Made by a program: the position numbers and the translations under genes
DNA from: Primulina eburnea
Lineage: Eukaryota; Streptophyta; Magnoliopsida; Lamiales; Gesneriaceae
Length of the DNA stretch: 64,000 bases
Reading direction: 5' to 3'
Assembly (NCBI RefSeq): GCF_022965805.1
Contig: NC_133104.1
Span: forward strand, 29,007,727-29,071,726
Notes under the pieces: model-generated
The model's database searches: none
What the model saw: only the letters and a program-made list of their open reading frames with translations
Told to the model about the DNA's origin: nothing
In this document: one piece after another, positions 42,125-52,862 of the stretch
Position numbering within the stretch: position 1 is the stretch's first letter
How the letters are laid out: each line of letters starts with the position of its first letter

Positions 42125-44214
42125 ATCCTTCCCCCCTTAAAAAAATTTCGTCCTCGAAATTCGCTTATTCTCGAAACACAAAAGTTTAGACTCTTAGTTA
42201 TAGAATCCGAATAATCCACTCTTCCGATGCGCTACTCTGATAAGATAAATATTAAGCTGTCCTTACGTCTCCTCAATACTAAATAAATTTGTCTACCAAA
42301 GTCCTCGTTTGTGAATCGCAACTTAAAACAACTTATGGTGACTTAGTTCTATTCAACTATAGCCCCGAATTTTGACTTATCCCGCAGTTTCTCATACTAG
42401 AGATGGATGTCTAAACTTATCGCACCTTACTTTTTTATATACTATACTCGTAATATTCATCGACTTATTATATTAGCATTTAGACAGTTCAACTTAGGAA
42501 ACCTTAGCCTCCAAAATTTACTAACCGACTTCTATCCTCGTTAATACACTTAAAAGTTAACCTTATCTCAATCCTATAACAAAATTAGCCTAAGATCCTT
42601 GGACTCTCCTCATTGGAACAAGTGTCACATTCTTACGTATCAACGTAAAAACTTATTAAGTCATCCCATGGTATCCTTAGAATAACTCTAATGAATCAAC
42701 CTCATTTATACCCCATGGAGTTCTAGAATCCTCATATCAAAGTTTCAGATTTCTTACTCGATAAAAATCTTAATATTCGTTCATTGATAACCTATGATGA
42801 ACACAACTCGCTTCTTTTGGTTTTTATCTCACCCAAAATTTTCGTACGAACACCTATTTCATAAACTTAAACTTCAAGCTTACGCGACCCAAATAGTATT
42901 AGATAACATAATCCCAACACACATATTCACTTATTCTCAAGTTTCTCAATGACTTGCAAAAATTTCTCAATACAAGATGTCTACCTCAATTCTTACTTGC
43001 ATCTATCGAGTAACCTAACCATCAATCATACCCAACTTCCTAGAAAGATCAAATTCCAACAAAAGTATAGTCCTAACTCTTAAGATCATGACTAAAACTT
43101 ACGATACCTCTAACTTAAGTAACCAACAATTCGTTATCTCAATGTCTATACTTATAACTTAACTAACAGATCAATTTTACCTTAAATCATCATCACGATA
43201 AATTCTTAATTTGTCACAACGTTATTTCACTAACGCTTAAATTTTTACGCCTAAGAAACATTATAATCCAAATCTCTAAATATTCTATATTTCCTTCGAG
43301 CCTAAATAACCGAAAATTCCTACTATTTAAACCGTTCAATTCTCACTTACTACTAAATAAGTTCTCAAATTTCTTAAAATTGTATAATTAATTCTTACTT
43401 TCCTCGAATGTCGTCCAATTTTTCCCTAAATCTCGAAAATTCCACAATTACCCATTAGTCCTCAGTATTCCCAATTTCATTTTATAGATTTCCCGTATCA
43501 TAAGGTTCAACAGTCTTAAGTTTATTAAACTCAAAATTAATTCCCATAACACGTCTTACATTTATATAAATACTTAAAATTCCAATTTCTCAAAAGTTCG
43601 CATTTAATCCTTAAAATTCTCAATTTCCGCAATTCGATCCTTAAATCCAACTATGTAGAGCATGCATCCTAAATAAATTATCATAATTAATCTTACATTT
43701 CCATAGATAATTAAAATCCTCAAATTGTACATTTATAATCCTAAAGATTGTCGTAGTCTTCGAATCACTATTGCTTATATGAAATCCTCAAAAATTTACT
43801 CGACTAGCAACCAAGAACCATTAATAATTTCTTAGAGATTCTACAAGTCTCAACAGCATTCATAATTTCAAGATTAACTTATAACCCATAAGGAGGACAT
43901 AAACAATACTGAACTAAAAATTAATATAGTCAAATCATTTTCAATCTCTACTAAAGCCCAATATTCGAATTCTTAGACATGTCCAATTCCAAACGTACCC
44001 AACATGCATAATTCCATAATTTATTTTAAATGAATACTGAAATACTGAAAAGATCTGATTGTAAACTATTTCATGGAAGCATGCTGTCAAAATAATTCGT
44101 GCTTTAAATAAAATGCTGAAACGTAAAACTTACAGACCGAAGGCGTGACTTCGTGAGCTTCTCGTGGTCAGTAGTAGTGTAACCCTTTACAAGAACATAG
44201 GCTCTGATACCAAC
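42125..44214 (-). other. LARD-C internal region without coding capacity
   Basis: No frame longer than about 60 codons occurs on either strand. The 42125-42165 end has the polypurine tract (complement of CCTTCCCCCCTTAA) and TTTCGTCCTCGAAATT, a relic of the Tekay pol terminus. The plus strand is markedly C/T/A-rich and G-poor. The PBS lies at 44201-44212 (complement TGGTATCAGAGC). Confidence 0.8.
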
Positions 44215-44453
44215 TGTGAAGACCCGAAAATCCTCGCTTGAAAATTTACGGAAAATTAAAAATTTTCTTTTTAAAAGAACTTAAATGGCCTCATTCATAA
44301 AATCGACTGATGAATTAAATTCAGTGTTTAAAATAATAGCAGCGGAAAAATAAAGTTTGCCAACAACAACAATTTAAAATTTATCCAACGACTGATAAAA
44401 TTGTTTGCGGAAAAATAACAACTGCTGCACTGAGGTCCTCGGGTGCCACTACT
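44215..44453 (-). repeat. LARD-C 5' LTR, truncated
   Basis: Only the inner 239 bp of the LTR remain (TGTGAAGACCCG...GTGCCACTACT). They closely match 32058-32297 and then switch without transition to SIRE-B coding DNA at 44454. Confidence 0.85.
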
Positions 44454-44730
44454 AACCGTTATCACACAGTTCACTAATGCTGATCAAGTTATAACAAAGG
44501 TTTTCAACCAAGAGTACTACATTTATAGAGATATTATCATGGATAATCTTACCCTTACCCACGTTTTTACCTTTTTAATTGTCCCCAAAAGTTATCTTTG
44601 TCTAGTACAACTCATTACATCTGAAAGCAGATTTTTCTGTCCAATCATGTGTCTTGAGCATCCACTATCCAGATACCATGTGGAGCTGCTTATCTTGGTT
44701 TTCTTCTCCTGTTCCTGCGAACACAAATTT
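44454..44730 (-). pseudogene. SIRE-B protease fragment
   Basis: Minus-strand sequence from about 44730 reads QEQEKKTKISSSTWYLDSGC, then SRHMIGQKNL and KGKIIHDNISINVVLL, matching SIRE-A protease. It is cut at 44454 after LCDNG. Between gag and this part lies CCCAAATAGATTGAG (gag TAG stop) and TTTGTGTTCGCAG, the same arrangement as in SIRE-A. Confidence 0.8.
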
Positions 44731-44736
44731 TAGTAA

Positions 44737-46716
44737 ATGGTACTCAATCTATTTGGGTCCAAGCCTTATCAGTCCCTTGAGAACCCACATTGTACAATTT
44801 TCGGTGATTTTGTACTTCGGGTATCCACAAAAGTATGTGCAACAGAAGGTATGTTATTTCTAACAGAGTGCATTTTATTAAGTTTTTTCCCTTATGTCCT
44901 TATTGTCAGGTCTGTACCTCTTCTGAGCAGGTATAGAATTATAGTAATGGTAGTTTTTAACCTTCATAGAGGGTTGTCTTCCCGAGTTGAATCCTCTACT
45001 AGGTCTAGAACTTTGGTGAACTCTTCCCTTAGGTTCAACATAACCCAGACCATAATGCTTCCTTTTGTTCTTCTGATCTACAGTCCTTTCAACTCGAACA
45101 TTTTGTATTTCCTATTTATATACCACATTGGATTTAACAAAATGAATGTATTTCCCTTTGCTTGTATCCAGTTCTGGCTTAGTACTGGTTTCAGAAGTGC
45201 TTTCATTATTGCTGAATCTGAGACCACTCCTGTCTCCAGATTGCTTCTGCAATTCTTGCATCTTCTCTAAAGAAACAAAAGACTTATTCCATGCATTTAC
45301 CAGAACAGATAGCTTCTGGTTTTCAGACCTCATTGTCTGGTAGTTTGCATTCACTCTTTAATCTCAGTTATTAACTTACTCATCTCAACTTTTAAATCAT
45401 TCCAGATGTTCTCTTGCTGACTTGATCCTTTAAGTAAGTCTTGATTTTCAATCTTAACTTCATCGGATGATTGAGATAGTCTCGAGTACTCCTCCACCAT
45501 GTCATGCAGTGCTTTAAATAAATCAGTTCGTGTAAATTTGTCAGAGTCAAAGTCAAGTACCTTTCAGATTTTGAGGTTGGTTCAATATCTGCCATGAGAC
45601 ATTTGATCTCTTCTGCATCACTTTCGTTGGAAAGAATTTCTAAGTCAGAATACTCAGAACTAGAATCTTCCCATTTTGATTTGCTTTCTTCAGCAATCAT
45701 TGCTTTGCGGACTCTACTGGATTTCTTGTCATTCCTCTTGTATTCCTTTTTCTTTTGATCATCCTTCTTTGGCTTTGGACAATCAGCAATAAAGTGACCG
45801 ATCTCTCCACAGTTAAAACACGCCATGTCACTGGATGGTGAATCCTTCTTGAAGTTCTGGTTAGGGCATTGATAAGCTCGGTGATTCTTCTTCATGAATC
45901 TGGAGAATTTTTTCACAAATAAACACATAGCATCATTGCTGATCTTTTCAGCAGTATTTTTAGATGTGCACTCAATGGTGGTAGCAGGTAATGCTTGTGG
46001 AACAATTACAGCAGTAGTGGTAGCAGTAAGGGCCTTGGTGGGTAGATTTGATGAGGGCTCTTCTCCGCTTCTCACTTATAGTTCGAACACATAGGCTTTT
46101 AAGTCTGCGAACAAGTCATGCAGTTCTAACTTGTTCAGATCTTTAGATACTCTCATAGCCATAGTTTTTACATCCCATTCTCTGGGTATAGCTCTCATTA
46201 CTTTGAGTGCTATTTCTCTATTTCCATATTCTTTACCAAAGCTGCTAGCTCATTGCCTAAACTGCTAAAACGTTCATCAAACTCACTCAGAGTTTCTCCA
46301 GCTTTCATTTTGAGATTTTCAAATTTCTGCATTGCTACAGTCAATTTGTTCTCCTTCGTCTGATCATTTCCTTCACAGATTTGGATAAGTTTTTCCCAAA
46401 TCTCTTTTGTAGTAGAACTCATCTTGATCTTGCTGAAGGTATTTTTGTCGATGATTTTGTAAAGAATGTCCCACGCAACATTATCAAGACTGGATTTCTT
46501 TTTATCTTCGCTAGTCCATTCACTCCTTGGTTTCAACCAATTGTGGCGCACCATCAGTAACAACAACAGCTGTATTAGGCTTTAAGATTTTCAGGGATAA
46601 TCTGTGATGACATACCACATGTCATCATCTTGAGCTGCAAGATGGGCTTGCATCTTAATCTTCCAGTCGTCGAAGTCTTCCTTTGAAAACATGGGTACTT
46701 TGCTGAAGTGTGCCAT
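44737..46716 (-). pseudogene. gag: SIRE-B gag
   Basis: The gag starts at the ATG at 46716 (MAHFSKVPMFSKEDFDDWK), as in SIRE-A. The Gag domain follows over several frames (FSKIKMSSTTKEIWEKLIQI, ETLSEFDERFSSLGNELAAL). The segment 46075-45392 has SGEEPSSNLPTKAL, a zinc knuckle CFNCGEIGHFIADC and the Lys-rich and acidic tract. The coiled-coil region is at 45354-45112 (SVLVNAWNKSFVSLEKMQEL), and the C-terminal basic region continues to the stop near 44737. At least five frameshifts break it. Function would be particle formation, but this copy cannot make it. Confidence 0.85.
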
Positions 46717-46763
46717 ATATATTGTAAATTTTCTGAACAAGGAAAATATGCCCTGATACCACT

Positions 46764-47826
46764 TATTGGGGATCAATATAGAGTTTAGAGGGGGTGGAGT
46801 GGTTAATAAACTATTTCCTTTACTGATAGTTTTTGCAAAGGGTGCTAGAATCATTTTAGAGATTGTAGCTAATCTTGTTCGAATGTAAGTCCAGCAAATC
46901 ACAATAATAAGTGCGGAAAGCGATCCAATGGAGTAAGGTGAAAATAGTAAAACAGTAGGCAGTATACAATGGCTTTTATGGAAGTTCGAAGTTGAAATCT
47001 TCTACGTCTCCCCTTCTTCTGTTTCCAGAAGGTATCACTAAAAGACTTTGGATTTTATAGTACACATTTGTACACACCCACTTCAGCATGACTTATCCTT
47101 TGCCTACTGAAACTCTTAGTATCTCAACACAATATAATTCAATACAACAAAGTTCTGGAAAATATTCTTTTCAAGATTACAAACAGTTCTCAAAGATATA
47201 GTAAAGTGTTTTAGCTTGAAGAGGTTAAGAAACAACAGTACAAAGTGATCTCAGAAGATCAGATGTATATTATAAACCATGTACTGCTTTTCTGTAATTA
47301 GAGCTAGAAGATAATGATTGGTTCGTGGTTGCGCAAAATAACGTTGGGTAGATAATGTGTTCCTTGAAAATTATCAGTGTGTCGTTCTCTATATGGGTTT
47401 GATCCATATATATAGAAAACTTGAATCCAATGTCTATAATAAAAAACGGCTCATTTCACTTCTGATAGAAACAGCTTTATTTCCTCAAAAGAATCATGCA
47501 TAAAGCTTTCAGAATAATCAGTCTTTGCTTTATACCAAAAATGATAAGACGTATTAAATTACTTCGTACAACATTAATGATATAATTAATACTAGTAATA
47601 GGTAAGTTAATGGTAACATTTAAGATTCAAACGATCAATTAAAAGCCGTTAAGTACTGAACTAGTTTAAGCCAAGTTATGCTTAAGTTTTTCTAAGCCGT
47701 TGAGTACTATCAAAGGTATTGCTTTTGATAAAGCGACACGATAGCTTCTGCTTTTATATAGTCATCTGGTTATTGCTATCCCTACTGGTTTTGATTCTCA
47801 TCACCACAATTAAATTAAGTCTATCA
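46764..47826 (-). repeat. SIRE-B 5' LTR
   Basis: About 1060 bp align in reverse with the SIRE-A LTR. Shared blocks include CTTCTACGTCTCCCCTTCTT, GTACACACCCACTTC and TCATCACCACAATTAAATTA at the far end. A TATA-like CCATATATATAGA is at about 47406. Its outer end is near 47826 (CTATCA), beyond which sequence changes. Confidence 0.75.
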
Positions 47827-47831
47827 GATTT

Positions 47832-48900
47832 CATGAAACTGAGGATTTTACCAGAATATTCGACCAGGTCTGGAGGTTGGGTCCTAGGGGTCATGGCTAG
47901 GTCCTGGATTTGGTCCTATGGCGGTTATGGTTCGAGATTTGTGCTGCGGAAGAGTCCACGTGAAGAGAGACTCTCCCCCACTCTCACGTTTGTGCAGCAG
48001 CGGCAATGGGGGCTAGCTGCTGGGGGCTGGGTGGACTCAAGTAGGTCCTATAGGGTCTAAGTATGATAGGCAAGGGCTGGGTGAAGGGCTGGAGTGGAGT
48101 GGTTAGCCGCTAGCTCGACTGGAAGTGGTTGGCGCAAGGGAAGCAGAGCTCACAGGTTCTAGTGTGGCTGATAAAGGGGGCTTGCGACTGACCTGGGAGT
48201 GAGCCAGGTGGGTCCTATAGGATCTAAGGAAGTTGGATAAGGGCTGGACTAGGTGCTGGAGCGGCTGGTGCGCTGTGGCTCGAGTCAAAAGTTGGAACCG
48301 TGATGAGAAACTTTAGCGCGCAGGTTCAGGTACTTGGCTTCAGGTGGTTCTCTGCTGGGTTCTAGGAATTGGGCTGGTCTGGGTATGGTTTGGGCGTGGT
48401 CCAGGGATGGTTAGGGTTAGGTGGGCTTGATGGTGGCTCGGTTGAGAGAGTCTTGGACTAGTTAGGAGTCCCATGGTTCAAATTGATCTCACGCACACAC
48501 AAGCAGAATATGATAGGGTCACGGGCAGGAGGTTTTGAGCAAGCAAGGGCTAGGTTCAGGGGCTTGGGCTTGGTCAGTAGGGTGCCTAGATAGGTTGGCT
48601 AGGGTTTGGCTCGAGGTGGCTTGGGCGTGGCTCGAGTAAATTGGAAGATGGCTCTGGTGGTTTGATTATGTGATTTCGAAAATTAAAGAACAAAAAATTG
48701 AATCCATGGGTCCACGGGGCAAAACGGTCTTTTTTCACTTAATAAAATATGAAAACGCTTGGCAGCGTCCCGAAGGATCATAACGCATGTTAAATGATAT
48801 TATATGATTCAAAATGGTGATTTTGATGATAATATGTATTTTTATGACTTATGGTAAAGCTGTGCAATTTATACTGTTTTGAAAGCTATGTTTATCTCAT
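47832..48900 (+). repeat. Tekay-type LTR fragment, GC-rich
   Basis: GGGGCAAAACGGTCTTTTTT, GGCAGCGTCCCGAAGGATCA and GATATTATATGATT near 48710-48810 are plus-orientation counterparts of LTR-A landmarks (2306-2360). The preceding 700 bp are G-rich with repeated GGGCTGGG and GGTCCTATAGG. ORFs at 47719-48288 have no recognised domain. Confidence 0.5.
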
Positions 48901-50154
48901 GCTTGTCACCAATATTGTAGATATTATCATCAACTTTCTACATGTCCAAAAATCATCTTAAACTCATTTGCAACGGCAAAGTTATTTTTGTTTTATCGAA
49001 CCTGTAAAAATAATAAAATTTTATAATTACACAACAACTTAATTTTTATACAATTTATTATAAAAACATATAATATTTAAACAATATAAATTTATATATA
49101 AAAAATTTAATTAATGTTCAATTTTTATGTTTATCACATCCCCAAACCAGCTTATTGCTAGTCACTAGTCATTTAAGCGTTAATAGCAATACAAAAAATA
49201 TTGATTAATTTAAATAGAAATTTAATCGGAACTATCCAGGTGTTTAAATTATATTTAAAAACTGTCAAAGTTATATCAAAATCATTATAATTATAATTTA
49301 TGAAATAATACTGATCAATTCAAAGCTTATTTTCAGGTAGTTAAATGTACATGGCCTTCAGAAATTCTTAGTAACAGTTTCAATTCCATATCCTAACAGG
49401 TTAATAAATTTTTTAATTTATGAGAACGATTTCTCTCATGGAGTTGAAATACAGATAAAAGCTCAGGAAAAAAGTTTACAAAATACAGACAGACAAACGA
49501 GCCAAACTAATCGAAAGATAGAAAATCCATTGATTCAAAATCTAGTTGTTCTTATTATATATTTTTTCCTGATTTTTTCATAACACCGTGAATCAGACTA
49601 AATTTATGCTTCTTGACCACATATTTATTAATCTGTACAATATATTTCCCTCTTTCGTTTTTTTCTCTCTTTTTTTTATGAGAGATAAATGGTTCGTAGT
49701 ATATAACTTAAAAATTACATAGATCTTCAACATTTTTCTTTAATATTTTTTTAGGATATATCATTTTTTTTTTCAAAATAAGAACTCAAGATCTAAACAA
49801 TAGATAGCCTCTCTCATGATCAATAAAGGCTCGCAAGCTGTTTTCTCAATCCTCTCCACTCACTCACAAAATATGTATGAGTTTAAAATTTTTAGGCACT
49901 CTTATCAATATCTTGGCCATATACTTTAATAACTGATTTTATTACAATGGTTAATCATTCAAAAAGATTTCATAAATCATATTTTTATGGTGATCAGAAT
50001 ATTAAAATTGACTTTTTTTCAAATAAAAATTTAAACATCTTTAGATAGATTAATACTTTTTCTAATTTAAACCTTTCAAACATGTAATGTAATGATATTT
50101 TTACAAAATTTACTAATATACAAACAATAAACATGGTTTTATTTTAAAATAATA
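48901..50154. other. AT-rich stretch, nothing recognised
   Basis: No ORF above 60 codons, no repeat boundary and no RNA gene are visible. It could be flanking DNA of the old host-derived sequence that follows. Confidence 0.6.
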
Positions 50155-50957
50155 TGTTTTTAATTTTTTTAAATGTTTTTTTTAAAATTGATTCTCCCCC
50201 CAATCGAGATATGACATTGTCTCTAATGTCAAATAACTATTATAAAGAGTACATAATGAAATAGATATCACCTAGAATTTTATTGAAGATAACAAACGCA
50301 AACCAATCCACGACTTTTGAATCAATGATCTCACTTTCTTTTCTTACTACTTGATTGCAAGCAATTGATCTTTGTTATCATCAAATCAGGTTTATGAACA
50401 AAAGCTTCCAAATCATCAATTAATTGGTCGGCAGTCGAAGCACAGATGAGCATCAGTCGTGAATTTTCTGAAATGAAATTTTGTTCCACAGCTTTATCAA
50501 GAAATGTCAACAAACTGTCATAATAATTATTGATATTCAACAAGCCCACAAGTTTATTATGGATATTAAGTTGTGCCCAAGAAACAATGTGAAAATTTTC
50601 TTCTAATGTACCAAAAGCACCTGGTAGTGCTATAAAAGTATCAGAATTTTCAATCATTTAGGTGATTCTTTCATAAATAGAAGAAACTTTTAATTCCTCC
50701 CCAATCGTAACACCTATAATAATTCTTTGACTAAAGCTATAGGAATAATTCCCAAAACCTGACTACCTCCAAGATGAGCAGATGTTGAAACAGATCCCAA
50801 TAACCAAATATTACCTCCCCCATATACCAGTGAATTTTTCTCTCAGCCAATATTTTTCCAAGATTATTCGCTACTTCTAAAAACATTAATTTTTTCCAGG
50901 ACTCGACCTACAAAATACACAAATATTTTTCAATGTTTGTGCAGAGGATCCAACCAT
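50155..50957 (-). pseudogene. LOG: LOG-family (cytokinin riboside 5'-monophosphate phosphoribohydrolase) processed pseudogene
   Basis: LOG enzymes release active cytokinin bases from their nucleotides. On the minus strand from 50957, MVGSSAQTLKNICVFCRSSPGK matches the LOG N-terminus (ICVFCGSSPG). Later frames give NNLGKILAERKIH, a VYGGG-like stretch and HLGGSQVLGIIP. The open frame 50657-50331 (108 codons) has FIALPGAFGTLEENFHIVSWAQL and GLLNINNYYDSLLTFLDKAV, close to the LOG C-terminal half. The signature PGGYGTLEE reads PGAFGTLEE, the MHQRK region is degraded and a stop precedes MIENSD. At least three frameshifts or stops occur upstream. Plant LOG genes have several introns, whereas this copy is continuous, and a T-rich run (A-rich on the coding strand) lies about 150 bp downstream at 50155-50187. 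Both suggest retroposition. Confidence 0.82.
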
Positions 50958-51164
50958 GTTTTTACTTTCTTTTTGGTCTGCGAAAATAGAGAAAGAGATG
51001 AGAGATTTTATTGGGGTAATATATTATCATGACAAAACTATGGTCACAGCTATAAGCAGAATAAACAGTATAAACAATAATGACACACATTCATGTAAAA
51101 AGTAGTGTGATTGTGGCTCCCAATTTTCCTCTAGTTTTATGTCCAGAAACGGCTTCAACGCCTT

Positions 51165-51660
51165 CTATGAGTCGAGGATATACTTCCCATCCATTTTTCT
51201 TATAAATTGGAAAACCTGGTCTTTTTTAGTCGGATCCTCAAGACTATTACGATGACACTCATCTTGGAATTGTTTCCCTAAATGAAGAAGTTCAATATGC
51301 TCGTGTCCACTAGAATGCGTCTCAAGAGTCAATAAGATATTATCTAAAGACTCCTTACTCAGCCCATTCTTAATGAAACCAATTTTATCTTCTCTGTTAT
51401 TATAAATATATCCCAAAGATCTGCATCGTTTGTCATAAGTCCATCTTGCACACTTATTTTAGTCGGATCCTCAAGACTATTACGATGACACAAACCTCTA
51501 ACCTTTTGGCCCTTCGTTTTTTCGCGTAAGTGCTTTTTCCTAATCCAAGCAAATACCGAATGAGCAATGATTGTGGAACTTCTCCTCCTAATCGGACTTT
51601 AGATTCTATTACAAGACAAATATCTTCTGGAATTTCTTTTTGTATTAGCAATCTCAATTT
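51165..51660 (-). pseudogene. Unidentified ORF pair with internal duplication
   Basis: Two minus-strand frames, 51657-51454 (MRLLIQKEIPEDICLVIESK, GGEVPQSLLIRYLLGLGKST) and 51416-51165 (MGYIYNNREDKIGFIKNGLS, EHIELLHLGKQFQDECHRNS), lack a recognised domain. A 33-bp stretch encoding CHRNSLEDPTK is present in both (51226-51258 and 51460-51492). Upstream, a TATATGCAG acceptor-like site precedes the first ORF on the minus strand. It is possibly a decayed exon of a host gene; function unknown. Confidence 0.35.
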
Positions 51661-51909
51661 TCACACCCACCTGCATATATTTTTCTTAGAACATTTTCAA
51701 AAACAGAGGTAAAAAATTTACAAATTTTTTAGAGAATTTCATCCATTTTGAAAAGAAAAGAAATGATTTTTTTATTTTATTTTTGTATCAGCAATTGTGG
51801 GAAACTGATATAACCAACTATGAGAGTCACTGAGTACCGTTATCCGCCATTTAACCGGGAAAATAAAAAATTAAGGAAACCTGAAATAAAAACAAACAAA
51901 ATTAAATGC
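51661..51909. other. Spacer beside Athila-2, nothing recognised
   Basis: No ORF or repeat boundary is seen between the unknown ORFs and the end of the Athila-2 integrase. Confidence 0.5.
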
Positions 51910-51924
51910 AACACAAAAAAAAAA

Positions 51925-52393
51925 TCAAGGATCGGAAAGGGAAATAAACTCTTTTTCAAAGATTTCATTTTCTAAAAATGATTTAAACATTTGTCCATTT
52001 ACTTTAAAAACATCATCATTTTTAGGATTTTCAATATCCACAGCTCCATAAGGATAAACATGCTTTACAACGTATGGGCATGCCCATTTTAATCGTACTT
52101 TTCCTGGGAATATGTGAAGTTGCGAATTATAAAGCAAAACGTTTTTACCAATCTCAGAAGATTTTCTAAGAATTGTTTTATCATAAAATGATTTGATTTT
52201 TGCTTTATAAATATTTGAATTCTCATACGCGTCATTTCTAAGTTCATCAAGTTCATTAAGTTGCAATTTACGCGATTTGTTGGCATCAACCAGGCTTGAA
52301 TTAAAAGTTTTGATCACCCAATAAGCTTTATGTTCCAATTCCACAGGCAAATGACAATGTATTCCGTAAACCAACCTATAGGGAGACATATTC
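51925..52393 (-). pseudogene. pol: Athila-2 integrase C-terminal domain
   Basis: A 154-codon open stretch follows the TRIM-1 insertion: [20 protein letters not shown], the Athila/Tat post-core module, then [20 protein letters not shown] and [20 protein letters not shown] (the GPF/Y region, with CPYVV). It ends EFISLSDP at a natural-looking stop. Its first codons adjoin the target duplication TATTC; joined to the far side, the reading is ...FFKTSLN / MSPYR.... It would bind DNA for integration. Confidence 0.88.
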
Positions 52394-52792
52394 TGTGAGG
52401 CTCGGGGCCAAAGTGGGGGGGGGGGGGGAGATTGCCGGTGCCATGAGGCTGCACAGACAATGAGCGGCTCCTGGTAGGCTTCTAGGCGGAGGGAACATGG
52501 ATGAACCGATCTTACACCGAAAGGAGAGGGATTCGAAAACTGTTCAGGTATGGGACTGTGCAGTTGAAGAAGGCTTAAAAGATTTGATAGGTACTACTCA
52601 TATCAAGAAGGTGCATCTTCTTTTCGGTAGCTCATTACATAAGGACTCCAAAATTAAGCGTGCTTGACTTAGGGCAATTTCTGGATGGGTGACCTAGGAA
52701 GTTTCCTAGGGTGCGTGTGAGTGAGAACATAAGCATGCTGGAAAGACCCGTCTTGATACAGTGAGGACAGTCGTCGAATCTGGGGTGTTATA
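52394..52792 (+). repeat. TRIM-1 5' LTR with 5S-like module
   Basis: The 5S-like part spans about 52620-52715: GGACTCCAAAATTAAGCGTG then TGCTTGACTTAGGG and GGATGGGTGACCTAGGAAG. This matches the internal promoter of plant 5S rRNA genes (A-box AAGTTAAGCGTGCTTGG and C-box GGATGGGTGACC) with a few changes. A poly-G run lies at about 52416-52429. RNA polymerase III transcription is possible but unproven. Confidence 0.85.
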
Positions 52793-52862
52793 GTTGGTAT
52801 CAGAGCCGACCTATCCGAATACGTTGTGGTTCGGGGACAAACCAAGCAGAAGCTGGTGGGCA

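Larger units (their letters stand above)
32058..44453 (-). mobile_element. LARD-C: non-coding Tekay-type element, split by CRM-1
   Basis: On the minus strand: a truncated 5' LTR (44453-44215), PBS TGGTATCAGAGC (44212-44201), a 2.1-kb internal region without ORFs, a polypurine tract beside TTTCGTCCTCGAAATT (its complement is the usual end of Tekay pol), and a 3' LTR of about 3.0 kb (42124-40811 and 33741-32058). The stretch 32058-32297 matches 44215-44453 closely. The 5' LTR ends abruptly against SIRE-B, so its outer part was deleted. Intact priming sites without coding capacity define a large retrotransposon derivative. Confidence 0.8.
44454..47826 (-). mobile_element. SIRE-B: truncated Sirevirus-type element
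   Basis: On the minus strand: 5' LTR (47826-46764), a mutated PBS TGGTATCAGGGC (46761-46750), gag from 46716 and the start of pol, which stops at 44454 in the protease region (ISISELCDNG). The rest of pol and the 3' LTR are missing. It is related to SIRE-A but older: the gag is broken by several shifts and the LTR has diverged. Its left edge is a direct junction with the truncated LARD-C LTR. Confidence 0.85.

Noticed and set aside
47719..48288. ORFs in G-rich DNA (113 and 61 codons)
   Set aside because: They cross the SIRE-B LTR edge and a Tekay LTR fragment; composition only.
49000..50150. Possible tRNA or small RNA genes in the AT-rich stretch
   Set aside because: No cloverleaf, A/B box pair or conserved RNA motif could be recognised by eye.
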